64,000 nucleotides of DNA from Limnospira fusiformis SAG 85.79 (GTDB taxonomy: Bacteria; Cyanobacteriota; Cyanobacteriia; Cyanobacteriales; Microcoleaceae): assembly GCF_012516315.1 (NCBI RefSeq), contig NZ_CP051185.1, positions 4,407,363-4,471,362 of the forward strand, in the 5' to 3' direction. The notes under the pieces are model-generated. The model saw only the letters and a list, made by a program, of their open reading frames with translations, was not told the origin of the DNA and ran no database searches. Shown here piece after piece: positions 19,215-28,816 of the stretch; position 1 is the stretch's first letter; each line of letters begins with the position of its first letter. Both the position numbers and the translations under genes were made by a program.

Positions 19215-20372
19215 GGATACTCTTATATATTTACCAAGAATTAGGGGTCGAGATAGACCTCACGGTCTACCCCTCCCATTCAGAACCGGACGTGAGACTT
19301 TCACCTCATCCGGCTCTTAGTCTGATTGTTCCATTGTTAAGGATACAGCTTTGGCGTTGTTTTTGTCAAGCGCCGTTTTATTATCGTGACAGTGACGGTG
19401 CAATAATTGAAGATTCTTGTATTCATCCTTTCCACCTAAGTTTCGAGGTACAATGTGGTCTACTTCAACTCAATCTGATGGTGCAAAATACTGTCCACAC
19501 CAGGAACACCTGCCTTTTTGCTTTTTGAGTAGTTTCGCTACCCTTGTTGGCGTATCGATTGCTTGTCCTTTTCTGGTTGCCCAATAAGTCCAATTTCCGT
19601 CGTATGGTGTCGCTTCTGGGCGTACTAGGGTATGTCTGGCAATTGGGGTCCAATTATGTTTCCACAATTGGAGTCCCTCTTTAGTTTTAAACAACCAAGT
19701 TTCATGCCTTTCTTTTCCGTTGCTAAGTTTAACCGTTTCCTGCTGGAAGTAGTTCCTTCACTTTTCATGATTCGCCTTTCCGCATCTTGATACTGTCCAT
19801 GCCCTTAGCATCTTCCAGACTATATGGTCTAGTTTGTTGAAGGTCTCTGTTGAGACTACTCCTGAATAGTAGTTTGACCATCCCCTTATAATTGGGTTTA
19901 GTCTACTTATCAGAGCTGGTTGGGGTGCCGTTTTATGTTGTTTTATTACACCCTTTATCACTTCAATTTGGGCTTTAACTGCTTTGTTACTGGGTTTAAT
20001 ATGGGTTTTGTGACCGATTAATCTGCTTCCTCTTCCCCCTGTTTTCCCAGATTTATATTTTCCTACCGGATATTGCCTGATATTGAATCCTCGAAAATTA
20101 AACCCCGGTTCCTCAATCTTGCCGTTATACTCAATAGGATTGAGTGTGTTACAAATTCGAGTTTTTTCGGGTTTAATTTCTAGTCCTACAGGTTCTAACC
20201 ATTCAGAAATTGCAGTTTGGCACTGTTCGATGATTTTTAAGTCTTTTGAGATGACCACAAAATCATCGGCATATCTTATAAAGTTCACCTGGGTGGTTGT
20301 TCCTTTATTGGGATACATTTCTTTAACTAACCTTTCCATTCCCAACAGTGCGATGTTGGCGAGTATTGGATT

Positions 20373-21333
20373 TATAGCATTAGTCAAGGTGGTTAGGACG
20401 CAGCTTGGAGAACGGAATCCATGGCATCATGGAGAGAATCAAACTGCTCAATACAATGGCGAATGCGGGCTTTCAACCACGACCAACATTTCTCTATCTT
20501 GTTGAGGTCTGGCGAATAAGGTGGTAGATAGAGCAAACGGCATTGAGCCGCCTCCACTAGCTCAGGAATCCGTCCCCCTTTATGAAACGTTGCATTGTCT
20601 AGCACTAGAGTCTGACCTGGCTTCAGTGTTGTAATTAAGATGAACTCCAACCACAACTCAAACACTGTCCGATTACAACAACCCTCAAAGCTAAAGGGGG
20701 CTAAGAGTTGTTGATGACACCATGCGGCTATATAGCTCACCCTGTCCTGCCTCTTCCCTGATTTGAGGGCATGGAAGCGTTTTCCTTCCTCGCAGTAACC
20801 ATAAGGGTAATCCGAGTCCTGACTATTCATGCCGGCTTCATCGAGGTAGACCACTTCTTGTGGCTCCATATGTTCAATCTGAGCCATAAACTCCTCTCGC
20901 TGTTGCTTCCAACGTTCTTGGTAGCCGTAAGTTTTTTTTCTGGTGAAGCCAATTTTCTTCAAGGCTCTGGATATGGTGCGAGGAGAGATGTCGTCATCCC
21001 AAAGTTCAGCCATTTGAGCGGAGGTTTTGTGGCCATGCTCTTGGGCAAAAGCCTTGAATTTCTGCCAGTCGGTAATTTTGTGGTTATTGCCAGGTGGGTG
21101 ATTAGGTTTAGGGAGGAAGTCTCCGGTCTGTGCTTTTCTTTGCAGCCAGAGATTAATGGTGTTCCGGCTGACATGGAAAACTTGACTGGCTTCTGTTTTG
21201 GGCATACCGTCTAGTTCAATGGCATCAATAACTTTTTGTCTGAGGTCGTAACTATAGGGGGCTGGCATTTTGGGTCTTCTTAGTCATCTCGTCCTCTCCA
21301 TTATACGTCCTAACTTTCCTGTCTGGTGCTATA
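20373..21333 (-). mobile_element. IS630-family element, copy 4 (961 bp)
   Basis: Minus orientation, inserted in the RT gene of intron A. The target can be read exactly: the uninterrupted homologue near 12400 has GGACTTATTACCCC, here split with duplicated TA. Confidence 0.92.
20393..21268 (-). CDS. IS630-family transposase, intact (copy 4)
   Basis: 291 residues, full HTH and DDE core (VVYLDEAGMN, VLDNATFHK, DLNKIEKCW). A handful of substitutions compared with copy 2 (for example KPNHPPGNNH and QDRVSYIAAW) suggest it diverged earlier. Potentially active and able to mobilise the frameshifted copies, which keep their ends. Confidence 0.92.
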   Translation of the reverse strand: MPAPYSYDLRQKVIDAIELDGMPKTEASQVFHVSRNTINLWLQRKAQTGDFLPKPNHPPGNNHKITDWQKFKAFAQEHGHKTSAQMAELWDDDISPRTISRALKKIGFTRKKTYGYQERWKQQREEFMAQIEHMEPQEVVYLDEAGMNSQDSDYPYGYCEEGKRFHALKSGKRQDRVSYIAAWCHQQLLAPFSFEGCCNRTVFELWLEFILITTLKPGQTLVLDNATFHKGGRIPELVEAAQCRLLYLPPYSPDLNKIEKCWSWLKARIRHCIEQFDSLHDAMDSVLQAAS

Positions 21334-21781
21334 TTACCCCTCCCTGGGGTGTCCCTGTTTCTGTATCCTCAAATACACCGTTATCCAATACACCCGCTTT
21401 GAGCCATTGTCTCAGGTCTCTTTTCAGGCAGCTTGGACATTGAGTTTTGGACAGTAGGTAATCATGGTTCACGGTAAGAGCATTTTGTTAGGGGTCGAGA
21501 TAAACTTCACAGCCTACCCCTCCCATTCAAAACCGTGCTCGCGAGTTTCCCAGCACACGGCTCCTGATGTAGATACCCCTTTTGTCACTGGGAACAGGGT
21601 TACAACCCCCTGCTTTATGACCTCAACTTTCAAAGCTATATGCTTGCGTTAGTCTTTAAACTCGCTTTCGCCATTAAACTCTTACTTATCGCGGTCTCTA
21701 TATCCACACCGTGATTAGTGGGCATATCCTAACTATTACAGTTAGGCATTAGCTTTCAATCACATCCTTTCCCCTTAAAGG

Positions 21782-22363
21782 GTTAGGGGTCGAGAGTGAA
21801 GTCACCTTCACCCTCTCCCATTCAGAACCGTGCTTGATAGTTTCCCATCACACGGCTCCTGGTGTGGATACCCTATTTGTCAAAGGAGCAGAATCAAGAG
21901 ACCTGCTTTCTACTTCGATGTTCAGAGCTATATGCACCACGTAGTCTTTAAACTCGTCCTCGCCATTATACTCTTACTGACCGCAGTATCTATATCCTCA
22001 CCGTGACCTGTGGGCATATCCCCACCATGACAATTGGGCTTTAGCTTCTGGTCACATCCTTCACCCTCTAAGGTTAGGGGTCGAGAGTGAAGTCACCTTC
22101 ACCCTCTCCCATTCAGAACCGTGCTTGATAGTTTCCCATCACACGGCTCCTGGTGTGGATACCCTATTTGTCAAAGGAGCAGAATCAAGAGACCTGCTTT
22201 CTACTTCGATGTTCAGAGCTATATGCACCACGTAGTCTTTAAACTCGTCCTCGCCATTATACTCTTACTGACCGCAGTATCTATATCCCCACCGTGACCT
22301 GTGGGCATATCCCAACCATGACAATTGGGCTTTAGCTTCTGGTCACATCCTTCACCCTCTAAG
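21782..22363. repeat. Two tandem 291-bp copies of an intron 3' end
   Basis: 21782-22072 and 22073-22363 differ at only a few positions (for example ATATCCTCACCG against ATATCCCCACCG). Each carries a complete domain V-VI ending in CGACCCCTAAC. Confidence 0.85.
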
Positions 22364-22938
22364 CATGCGCTTACATTTTTCACTACTGCCTTGTGAATAG
22401 CATTACTCACTGGTTTATAGGCAGAGCATTAGAGGGGTTACAACGTTCCGATTATATGGGCATTCCATCGTTAGATTTGTCCTCTCCGCCGGGGTACTTT
22501 TAAAGGTCTGTGTAGGTAGTCGCACGAACCCCCTACTTTTCCCCTTGCCCTTTTGAGCGCAGCGTGTCAACCTATTTCGCTGCTAGTGTATTACGATGGT
22601 TCAAGTCGGACATTCGGTCTTCCTAATCATAGATGGTTGGCAGTGGTCGCGTCTTGGTAGTAGGTTCTACCTCACGCCTTCCGTTCCCCGCTTCAATCCT
22701 GGAGTTATGATTTCCAAAACTGGGGGTGGCTATCGCCGTTACTCTCTACTCCCTGATTTCTCAGTTCGTTTATGACCTTGAGTTCCCTGCCTTGCTTAGT
22801 TCCCTAAGCGTCGGGACATATAACCAGTTATGAGGATGGTCAGGAGAGGTCTCCTTATATCCAGATTCGGAGCTGGAATCCTCACCGGGTAGTTATTTCG
22901 GGCATTTCAGCCCTATTTCATACCCGAACGTCTCGCAC
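21782..22938 (-). ncRNA. Second-level nested ORF-less group II intron (B2)
   Basis: Sits inside B1: 5' end GTGCGAGACG at 22938, 3' ends at 21782 and again at 22073 because the 3' 291 bp are duplicated in tandem. One intron unit without the duplication is 866 nt (22073-22938). B1 sequence continues across it: CCCCTTAAAG(G) at 21781 joins CATACGCTTACAC at 22939, matching uninterrupted copies near 14370 (AAAGGTATACGC). Confidence 0.8.
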
Positions 22939-23895
22939 CATACGCTTACACTTTTCACTACTCCACGGGTACATCCCGCCACTTGAGAGCCAATGAGGGG
23001 TTTAAACGTTCCATCTATGCGGGCATTCCATCTTTAGATTTGTCCTATCCACCGGGGTACTTTTACTTTTAAAGGTCTGTGTAGGTAGTTATAGCAGCCT
23101 CCTACTTTTTTTCCCTCGCCCTTTTGAGCGCAGCGTATCAACCTATTTCGCTACTGACGCATTACAATGGTTCAAGCCGGACATTCGGTTTCCCTAATCA
23201 TGGATGGTTGGCAGTGGTCGAGTGAGAGGTAGGTTCCTCTATTACGCCTTCCGTTCCCCGCTTCAACCCTAGGAGTGTGAATCCTCAAATTGGGGGTGGC
23301 TACCGCCGTTACTATCAACCTTACGTTATACTCAAGGGGTTCACAACTTCCCTCTTTTTTTTTCGCTCAGTCTTGACCTTGAGTCTCTCTGCCTTATCTG
23401 GTTGTCGAAGCCAGATGTTGAGACACATAGATAGTTATGGGATGGTCAGGGGTGCGAATCCCTTATATTCCACCAAGGGGTGGAAGTACCACTAGGAGGT
23501 TATTTCAGGCATTGCAGCCCTATTTCACTCCTAAACGTCTCGCACGCTATATCAGCGTCCAACACATAGTAATCACTATGATTGATACATAGATAAATTC
23601 GTGCTATTGCATCTTGGGCTGAACGTCCAGGACGGAACCCATAGCTTGTGCCTTCAAATCTCGATTCCCATTCAGGTTCGAGAGCCGATTTAACCAAGGC
23701 TTGCTTTGCTCTATCTTGGATTGTGGGTATTCCCATTCCCGCTTTTTTCATCCCTGCCGGGTTTTGGAATCCACACCCGTCGTAGTGGTTTTGCTTTGAG
23801 GTTTCCCTTAATATTCTTGACAAGTTCAAACCTTTGCCTTGGTGAGATTGCTCTCATTCCATCAACTCCGGCAGTTTTCTTGCCTTGATTATCTT

Positions 23896-23960
23896 GGGGG
23901 GCGGGTTTATTAAGCTGACTGTTGGGAAGCATGGCTGACCGTGGAACCCGCCCCTACAGC
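23896..23960. repeat. 65-bp GGGCGGGTT palindromic element, second copy
   Basis: Near-identical to 12908-12972 and in the same RT codon position, adding an in-frame TAG after LLAVRL. Confidence 0.8.
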
Positions 23961-24385
23961 CGCACTGCTAAGAGTCGGGCATAATATGATTTCACCAATA
24001 GACGTTGCAACCTTCTTACCTTTGCATCCTGTCCCGATTTAGCTGCTTGAAATATACTCTTTTGGAGCTTGAATACTTTCCGCTGAACCTTAGTCCATGG
24101 GATTGTCTTCCATGCGTTGTTCGTAGTCTTGATTGGTTTTGGTTTCCCAAGCCCTTTCTTTAAACTCGCTATCGCCATCTGTACACCTACTTGACTTTAT
24201 TCCTTACAATCAAACCGTGACCCGTTAGCATATCCCTACCATTACAGTTGGGCTTTGGCTTCTGGTCACATCTCACCCCCTAATAGGCTTACGCTTACAC
24301 TTTCACTACTGATTCTCTCGACCAGATAATCAGAGCCTAAAAGGGGTTAAAACGTTCCGTTTATATGGGCATTCCATCTTTAGAT

Positions 24386-26146
24386 CCTACATTCCGCAGG
24401 TTGATAGGTAATTAACCGGATGCGTAGTAATAGCGCTCAACGGGTGGACCGAAGAGGTGAATAATCAATCGCCGTTCATCATTGAGATTGCTAATCTGCC
24501 TTTGCCCATCGAGATTAACCCAGTGGATTCCTTGAAACTTCTGCATAATCCAGCGAAAGGTCGGTTTAGCGGTGGGTTGTTGGCGTTGGTCGCGCACCGT
24601 TTGCTTCTGAGCATCTAGCGCCTGTCGCAGTTGGCGTTCGGCGAGGGTATACACCATAAGGGTTAGGGCCATGATGAGAGCTAAGGCCTCGACCCGCTGC
24701 GGCTTTTTGACAAAGACGCTACTGGCAAAGAAGAGGGGGTCTTTGAGGAAGCGAAAGCCTCTCTCGACGGTCTGTTGCCCTTTATATTCGCTCAAGCAGG
24801 TCTGAGCCGGCCAGAGGGATTGCTCCAGTTGATTGGTGGCTAGAATAAAGCGACTACGCTGACGGCTAAAGCGGTCTTCCGCCGTGGCGGTCTGCTGTAA
24901 CGTGGCCTGGAGCCGATAGCCCTGAACTGGGGTGGGTTCGGCGGATTTGGCGGGACGACCGGGGGGTCGCTTGGCCCGCACCGTCTCCAGGGAGACCTGA
25001 GTGAGCTGATGCACCTCGAGTCCATCTTGAAACTGCATCAAGGCCTCGAGGGCATCGGGTTTGCAAGCAAAGACCCGCTGGGTCAGCTTTTTCAATTGGC
25101 GGTTGAGGCGGTGTTCGAGCTTCTCTAATTCGGGTTGCCAGAGGTCGGCATTGGCTTTGCGGGTTTGGCTTTCGACGAGGCGCCAGCGCTGGCGCACTCC
25201 GGCATAGGTCTGCTCAATCTCCCACATCCGGTAATCCTTGGAGTTGCAGGGGACTTCAGTCAGTCGGGTGACATCGCTGTGCACCAGCTCTTGAGCCGCT
25301 TTTAGGGTCAGCGGGACCCGTGATAGCCACCCCGTGGTCTCCATCTGCTGCAGATTGGCTGCTGTGTAAAAGGCGGCATCCATCACAACGATACCGTCGC
25401 TAGTCCATTGGTCACCAAACGCCTTGAGCACCTCTGCAAACTGCTGAGTATCCTGTTCATTGCCACTGGCAAACTGCAACCATAGCGGCACGCCACCGTC
25501 GGCGGCACAGACTAGAGTCATCAAAAACTGTTTCAAATCTGGACGATGGTCTCGGGAATAGCCTCGACACAGCCGAATTGGGCTGGGTTCTGCTGATGTC
25601 TCACCGGGGGGAGCTGACTCAAGTCCTACCTCGGATTTCCCCTTCGAGCACCGCTGATACTTCCCTTCTACTGAGATCGAGGTGGCATCGAGATGACGCT
25701 GTTGAATATCAATTCCAAATCGTTCCACAGCCTGGAGCGCCACCTGGAGAAAAAATGATGTCGTCCCTTCTGCGTAGAGTTCATCCAACACTCGACCTAA
25801 GCGGTCGTCATTCAAGTGACGAGCCTCTACCCCTTCCCCGAGCAGATGAGACACCGCTTTACTCTCAAAAAACTCGCTGAATAAATACAACGGTGCACTG
25901 AGAAAGCCTAGGGCGTTCAAAATCATGGCTTTAACCACTTGTCCGGCACTCACATGCTCCAAGCTATGAGGTTCAATCCGCTTATCCGTCAACTCGACCA
26001 GGCCAAGTTCGTCAATCACTCCAGCCACTAAACCCAGATGGTCTAAATTTTTAATCTGCATCGCCAGAGCCTACCGCTCGAAGGAACCCTTTCTAGCCTA
26101 GACTAGCACCATATCTTTTATTCCCTGTCAACCTGCGGAATGTAGG
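24386..26146 (-). mobile_element. IS1634-family element (1,761 bp) with 39-bp target duplication
   Basis: Inverted ends CCTACATTCCGCAGGTTGA match at both sides (24386 and complement ending 26146). The 39 bp before the left end (24347-24385) are repeated exactly after the right end (26147-26185): TTAAAACGTTCCG...TTTAGAT. Long, variable duplications are a recognised peculiarity of the IS1634 family. Inserted in the ribozyme part of intron A. Confidence 0.92.
24412..26061 (-). CDS. IS1634-family transposase
   Basis: 549 residues, full length for the family. Starts MQIKNLDHLGLVAGVIDELG (DUF4277-type N terminus). Catalytic residues: D in RHLDATSISV, D in IVVMDAAFYTAANL, E in TVERGFRFLKDPLF. A Pro/Ala/Arg-rich linker (KRPPGRPAKSAEPTP) lies in the last third. 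No frameshift or stop was seen, so the element may be active. Confidence 0.92.
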   Translation of the reverse strand: MQIKNLDHLGLVAGVIDELGLVELTDKRIEPHSLEHVSAGQVVKAMILNALGFLSAPLYLFSEFFESKAVSHLLGEGVEARHLNDDRLGRVLDELYAEGTTSFFLQVALQAVERFGIDIQQRHLDATSISVEGKYQRCSKGKSEVGLESAPPGETSAEPSPIRLCRGYSRDHRPDLKQFLMTLVCAADGGVPLWLQFASGNEQDTQQFAEVLKAFGDQWTSDGIVVMDAAFYTAANLQQMETTGWLSRVPLTLKAAQELVHSDVTRLTEVPCNSKDYRMWEIEQTYAGVRQRWRLVESQTRKANADLWQPELEKLEHRLNRQLKKLTQRVFACKPDALEALMQFQDGLEVHQLTQVSLETVRAKRPPGRPAKSAEPTPVQGYRLQATLQQTATAEDRFSRQRSRFILATNQLEQSLWPAQTCLSEYKGQQTVERGFRFLKDPLFFASSVFVKKPQRVEALALIMALTLMVYTLAERQLRQALDAQKQTVRDQRQQPTAKPTFRWIMQKFQGIHWVNLDGQRQISNLNDERRLIIHLFGPPVERYYYASG

Positions 26147-26239
26147 TTAAAACGTTCCGTTTATATGGGCATTCCATCTTTAGATTTGTCCTTTCCACAG
26201 GGGTACTTTTAAAGGTCTGTGTAGGTAGTAGACCGAGCC

Positions 26240-27355
26240 CTAAGTACAGGACAAAAGTTGTAGAGCCTGGTGAAACCGCCCTGAAAACAAAGGCAGATTA
26301 GAGAAAGTGCGGCGTAGAAAATCGAAGCCAGTGCGGAAAAGACTCTGGGAGCGTCGTCCGTGAGCCTTCAAAGGAATGGGTGAACCTTGGTGAATCCACA
26401 AACCCACCTTCATAGCCCAAGTAAAAGCCAGGCTAAGCAAAGCCAATAAACGGCTCAAGCGCTCAGGGTCCTTAAAGTGAGTCGATTCGAGACAGAAGCC
26501 CCGAGTCTTCAAGGCTCCGAAGAGGTTTTCAATACCCCAACGCCGAGCATAGTCGGGGAGGGCCGTTTCGGGGCAAGCGTTAGTGATGAGAATCAACAAC
26601 TCCCCCGAATCAGACAGACGAGAGCCAATGACGTAAACCTGCCGTCCCCAAACCCAACGGCGACCCGAAAGCTGGCGAAATTCTCCGGGTCGCAGAGAAT
26701 CAAACATTCGTTCGCCGCTACGCCGAGTTCCTCCTAACTTAGGACTAATCAGCTCGCTGTGGCGGATGCGTAGGCGGAAAGGAACCTCGGGGTCGATGAG
26801 AAGATACGAGAGCCAATCTCGCCCCACAAATTCCCGGTCAGCGGTCAGACAAGCCACCTCCACGTCAGGAAATAGTGCCTCGAAGCGGTCGAATAAGTCC
26901 ATGCGTTCGCCACTGTTGCTATTGCCCTTTTTGTCAAGCATCGTCCACAGCAGGGGAAAGGCAATCCCCTCGTGGACGACTGCCAACATCAAGATGTTGA
27001 AATGGGTTTGACCGAAAGACCAACAGGTGCGGTCGAGACTAAGAGTCCAAGGTTGGGGAATGTCAATGAGGCTAACGACGAAACGGGCAATCTCTGCCCG
27101 GTCAAATTTGAATTGCCGAAAAAAACGTTGTAATCGCTGGTAATTTGAGGAAATTTGCACAGGATTTGCGAATACAGTCGCTATTTCCATCAGATTAACC
27201 GTCTTTGTTTGGAATAGCGCCATCAGGAACAGGCAGACAAAGTTTAATCTCGCCCCGTGCCAGGGCAAGTGAGGGCGCAAAGTGTCTCGTAATCGGTTAA
27301 GCTCGTTCATGAGAGGGAAGTTTGGTTTGTGGTAATTCCGATGTAACCCTCTCAC
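26240..27355 (-). CDS. IS4-family transposase, intact
   Basis: 371 residues from the first ATG; an internal ATG at 27310 (MNELNRLRD) is an alternative start. DDE motifs: D in TLSLDRTCWSFG, D in CLTADREFVGRDW, E in YARRWGIENLFGALKTRGF. The stop codon lies within the terminal inverted repeat. The copy at 10075-10974 is a truncated sister with nearly the same sequence. Confidence 0.92.
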   Translation of the reverse strand: MRGLHRNYHKPNFPLMNELNRLRDTLRPHLPWHGARLNFVCLFLMALFQTKTVNLMEIATVFANPVQISSNYQRLQRFFRQFKFDRAEIARFVVSLIDIPQPWTLSLDRTCWSFGQTHFNILMLAVVHEGIAFPLLWTMLDKKGNSNSGERMDLFDRFEALFPDVEVACLTADREFVGRDWLSYLLIDPEVPFRLRIRHSELISPKLGGTRRSGERMFDSLRPGEFRQLSGRRWVWGRQVYVIGSRLSDSGELLILITNACPETALPDYARRWGIENLFGALKTRGFCLESTHFKDPERLSRLLALLSLAFTWAMKVGLWIHQGSPIPLKAHGRRSQSLFRTGFDFLRRTFSNLPLFSGRFHQALQLLSCT

Positions 27356-27475
27356 CCCAACTTGGCGCTACCCCCCCACCCCTCGACTTTCACCTCAGCC
27401 CGGAGCGCCCCCTTCAGAATTTTCGTCTAGATTCCCTTTTGGCTAAGACTTTCAGCTTTTTTGTCCTGTACTGAG
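26240..27475 (-). mobile_element. IS4-family element (1,236 bp) with 9-bp target duplication
   Basis: Inverted ends CTAAGTACAGGACAAAA at 26240 and complement of CTCAGTACAGGACAAAA ending 27475. The target duplication GACCGAGCC flanks it (26231-26239 and 27476-27484); closing the gap restores the intron sequence seen in sister copies (GTAGGTAGT...CCTCCTACTTTT). Confidence 0.9.
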
Positions 27476-27484
27476 GACCGAGCC

Positions 27485-27896
27485 TCCTACTTTTCCCCTT
27501 ACTCTTTTGAGCGCAGCGTTTCAACCTGTTTCGCTGCCCAATCTTTACGGTGGTTCAAGCCAGACATTCGGTTTCCCTAATCTTGGATGGTTAGCAGTGG
27601 TCTCGATTCTGGTGTTGGGTTACACCTCGGAGCCTTCCGTTCCCCGCTTCAGTCCTGGGGTTGTGATTCCCTAAACTGGGGGTGGCTATCGCCGTCACTC
27701 TCTACTTCCTGATTTCTCAGTTTGTCTATGACCTTGAGTTCCCTGCCTTGCTCAGATTTCTCCAAGCGTCGGGACATATAAACAGTTATGGGGATGTTCA
27801 GAGACGAGCCTCTTATATTCAACCAGGGAGTTGAAATCCCCATCAGGCGGTTATTTCGAGCATTGCAGCTCTATTTCATGCCTGAACGTCTCGCAC
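27485..27896 (-). ncRNA. 5' ribozyme part (domain I) of intron A
   Basis: Minus strand from GTGCGAGACG at 27896. The sequence GTGCGAGACGTTCAGGCATG, AAATAGAGCTGCAATGC and the CCTTGATATAT-type loops are shared with the starts of the other introns at 13861, 22938 and 23545. Short frames here are ribozyme readings. Upstream exon: GATTGTAGCAAATCAGG on the plus strand. Confidence 0.75.
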
Positions 27897-27986
27897 CAAC
27901 CTTGAAGATTGTAGCAAATCAGGGGCAGTTTTCGGCACTTTCATAATTTATCGCGCTCCAATGAGGTCTGGGTAGAGGGTACATTT

Positions 27987-28670
27987 TTAAAGAAAATGGT
28001 AGGCGGGAACGGCATTTCCCAGACTGAACTCCCATAGGTCGATGTTTTGTTGCTGTTGGGCGACCCACTCGACTAGGGCGACTTCTTGACTGCGGGGAAT
28101 GAGTAAATAAATGCGTTCTGCGTCTTCGGTAGCTTTACCCTGAACTATGGGATATTTGCTGGCGATCGCATTTATAAAATCCTGCCACTGTTGTTCCTGT
28201 TGCTGTTCAAAATTGAGGCGCTGCTGGTGTAGACGTTTTTTCTGCAAAAAATAGTCCCGTCCCTTAGTTGGCGGCGCGGTGGTATCAGAAGATGGCTTCT
28301 CCTGGTTGAATGGTTGGGGGATAGCCTCCAGTAGGTACTCAGCCCGACCTGTTAATTTTTCTAATTGCCGAAAATAGCGATCGCCCTCTGTGGTCAGATG
28401 TTCGCACAATCTCGCCTCGGAATCAAAACAAGTCCCAAACCGCACAGGTAAAACGGTAGTTTCCTCAAATATCTGACACACAATCCGATCATGGGTCAAA
28501 ACCGCCCGCATTAACTCTTCCTCATTGTCAGCCGAGAGATTTTCCGCCTGTAGGTTTGGTTCCACCACGGCGGCTAAAGCCCCAGCCTCCAGTAACACTA
28601 CTGGTTCATAGATTCCCTGAACGGATTTCCAACTAATTGATTGACTCTTAATAAAGGCATATACATACAT
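27987..28670 (-). CDS. gvpF: Gas vesicle protein GvpF/GvpL family
   Basis: 227 residues. Family pattern: MYVYAFIKS start, VVLLEAGALAAVVEP, then MRAVLTHDRIVCQIFEETTVLPVRFGTCF, a central charged coiled coil (LHQQRLNFEQQQEQQWQDF), and the end WEFSLGNAVPAYHF. GvpF/L proteins assist gas vesicle assembly and may interact with the GvpA shell protein. Other gvp genes are not in the window; the group II intron inserted 90 bp downstream marks the end of any cluster in that direction. Confidence 0.92.
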   Translation of the reverse strand: MYVYAFIKSQSISWKSVQGIYEPVVLLEAGALAAVVEPNLQAENLSADNEEELMRAVLTHDRIVCQIFEETTVLPVRFGTCFDSEARLCEHLTTEGDRYFRQLEKLTGRAEYLLEAIPQPFNQEKPSSDTTAPPTKGRDYFLQKKRLHQQRLNFEQQQEQQWQDFINAIASKYPIVQGKATEDAERIYLLIPRSQEVALVEWVAQQQQNIDLWEFSLGNAVPAYHFL

Positions 28671-28816
28671 TTAGAGACACTCCTACCCATCGACAGCTTT
28701 TTTATCAAAAATCAGATTTATCCTAGGATATAGGCTCTAAGAAAGCCCCTAGGAGGCATTTTTTGGTGTATGGTGGTGGGCGGGGTAACTATGATATACC
28801 GGGCGTGAACCCGCGC

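Larger units (their letters stand above)
21487..23545 (-). ncRNA. ORF-less group II intron nested in intron A (outer, B1)
   Basis: 5' end GTGCGAGACG at 23545 after exon GATATAGC; 3' end ...CGACCCCTAAC at 21487 before exon AAAATGC. The uninterrupted homologue (12550-12570) has GATATAGCAAAATGC, so the junction is exact. Without the inner intron it measures 295 + 607 = 902 nt. Domain V lies at about 21527-21561. It carries no protein gene. Confidence 0.85.
19317..24178 (-). pseudogene. Group II RT/maturase of intron A, multiply interrupted
   Basis: Pieces on the minus strand: N terminus 24178 to 23961 (WTKVQRKVFKLQKSIFQ), a 65-bp palindromic insert with TAG, RT motifs to 23546 (FRPGRSAQDA, YYVLDADIA), nested introns, 21486 to 21334, IS630, then 20372 to 19317 (RYADDFVVI, maturase, HNH CSWCGQYF, ending TMEQSD). 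Further lesions: the same two-base deletion and FD to SY change as copy D, and TGA stops in HEK-stop-RNYF (near 19758) and APSD-stop-VEVDH (near 19470). Confidence 0.85.
19240..27896 (-). mobile_element. Composite group II intron, 8.66 kb (intron A)
   Basis: Minus strand. The 5' end GTGCGAGACG lies at 27896 and the 3' end ...CGACCCCTAAT at 19240; domain V is at 19283-19316. Removing IS630 copy 4, the IS1634-type element with its 39-bp duplication, the IS4-type element with its 9-bp duplication, and the nested introns (21487-23545) leaves about 2.6 kb, a normal size for an ORF-bearing intron. It lies between gvpF and the DprA-like gene, outside coding sequence. Its RT gene is destroyed, so the intron cannot move without help. 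Confidence 0.85.
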
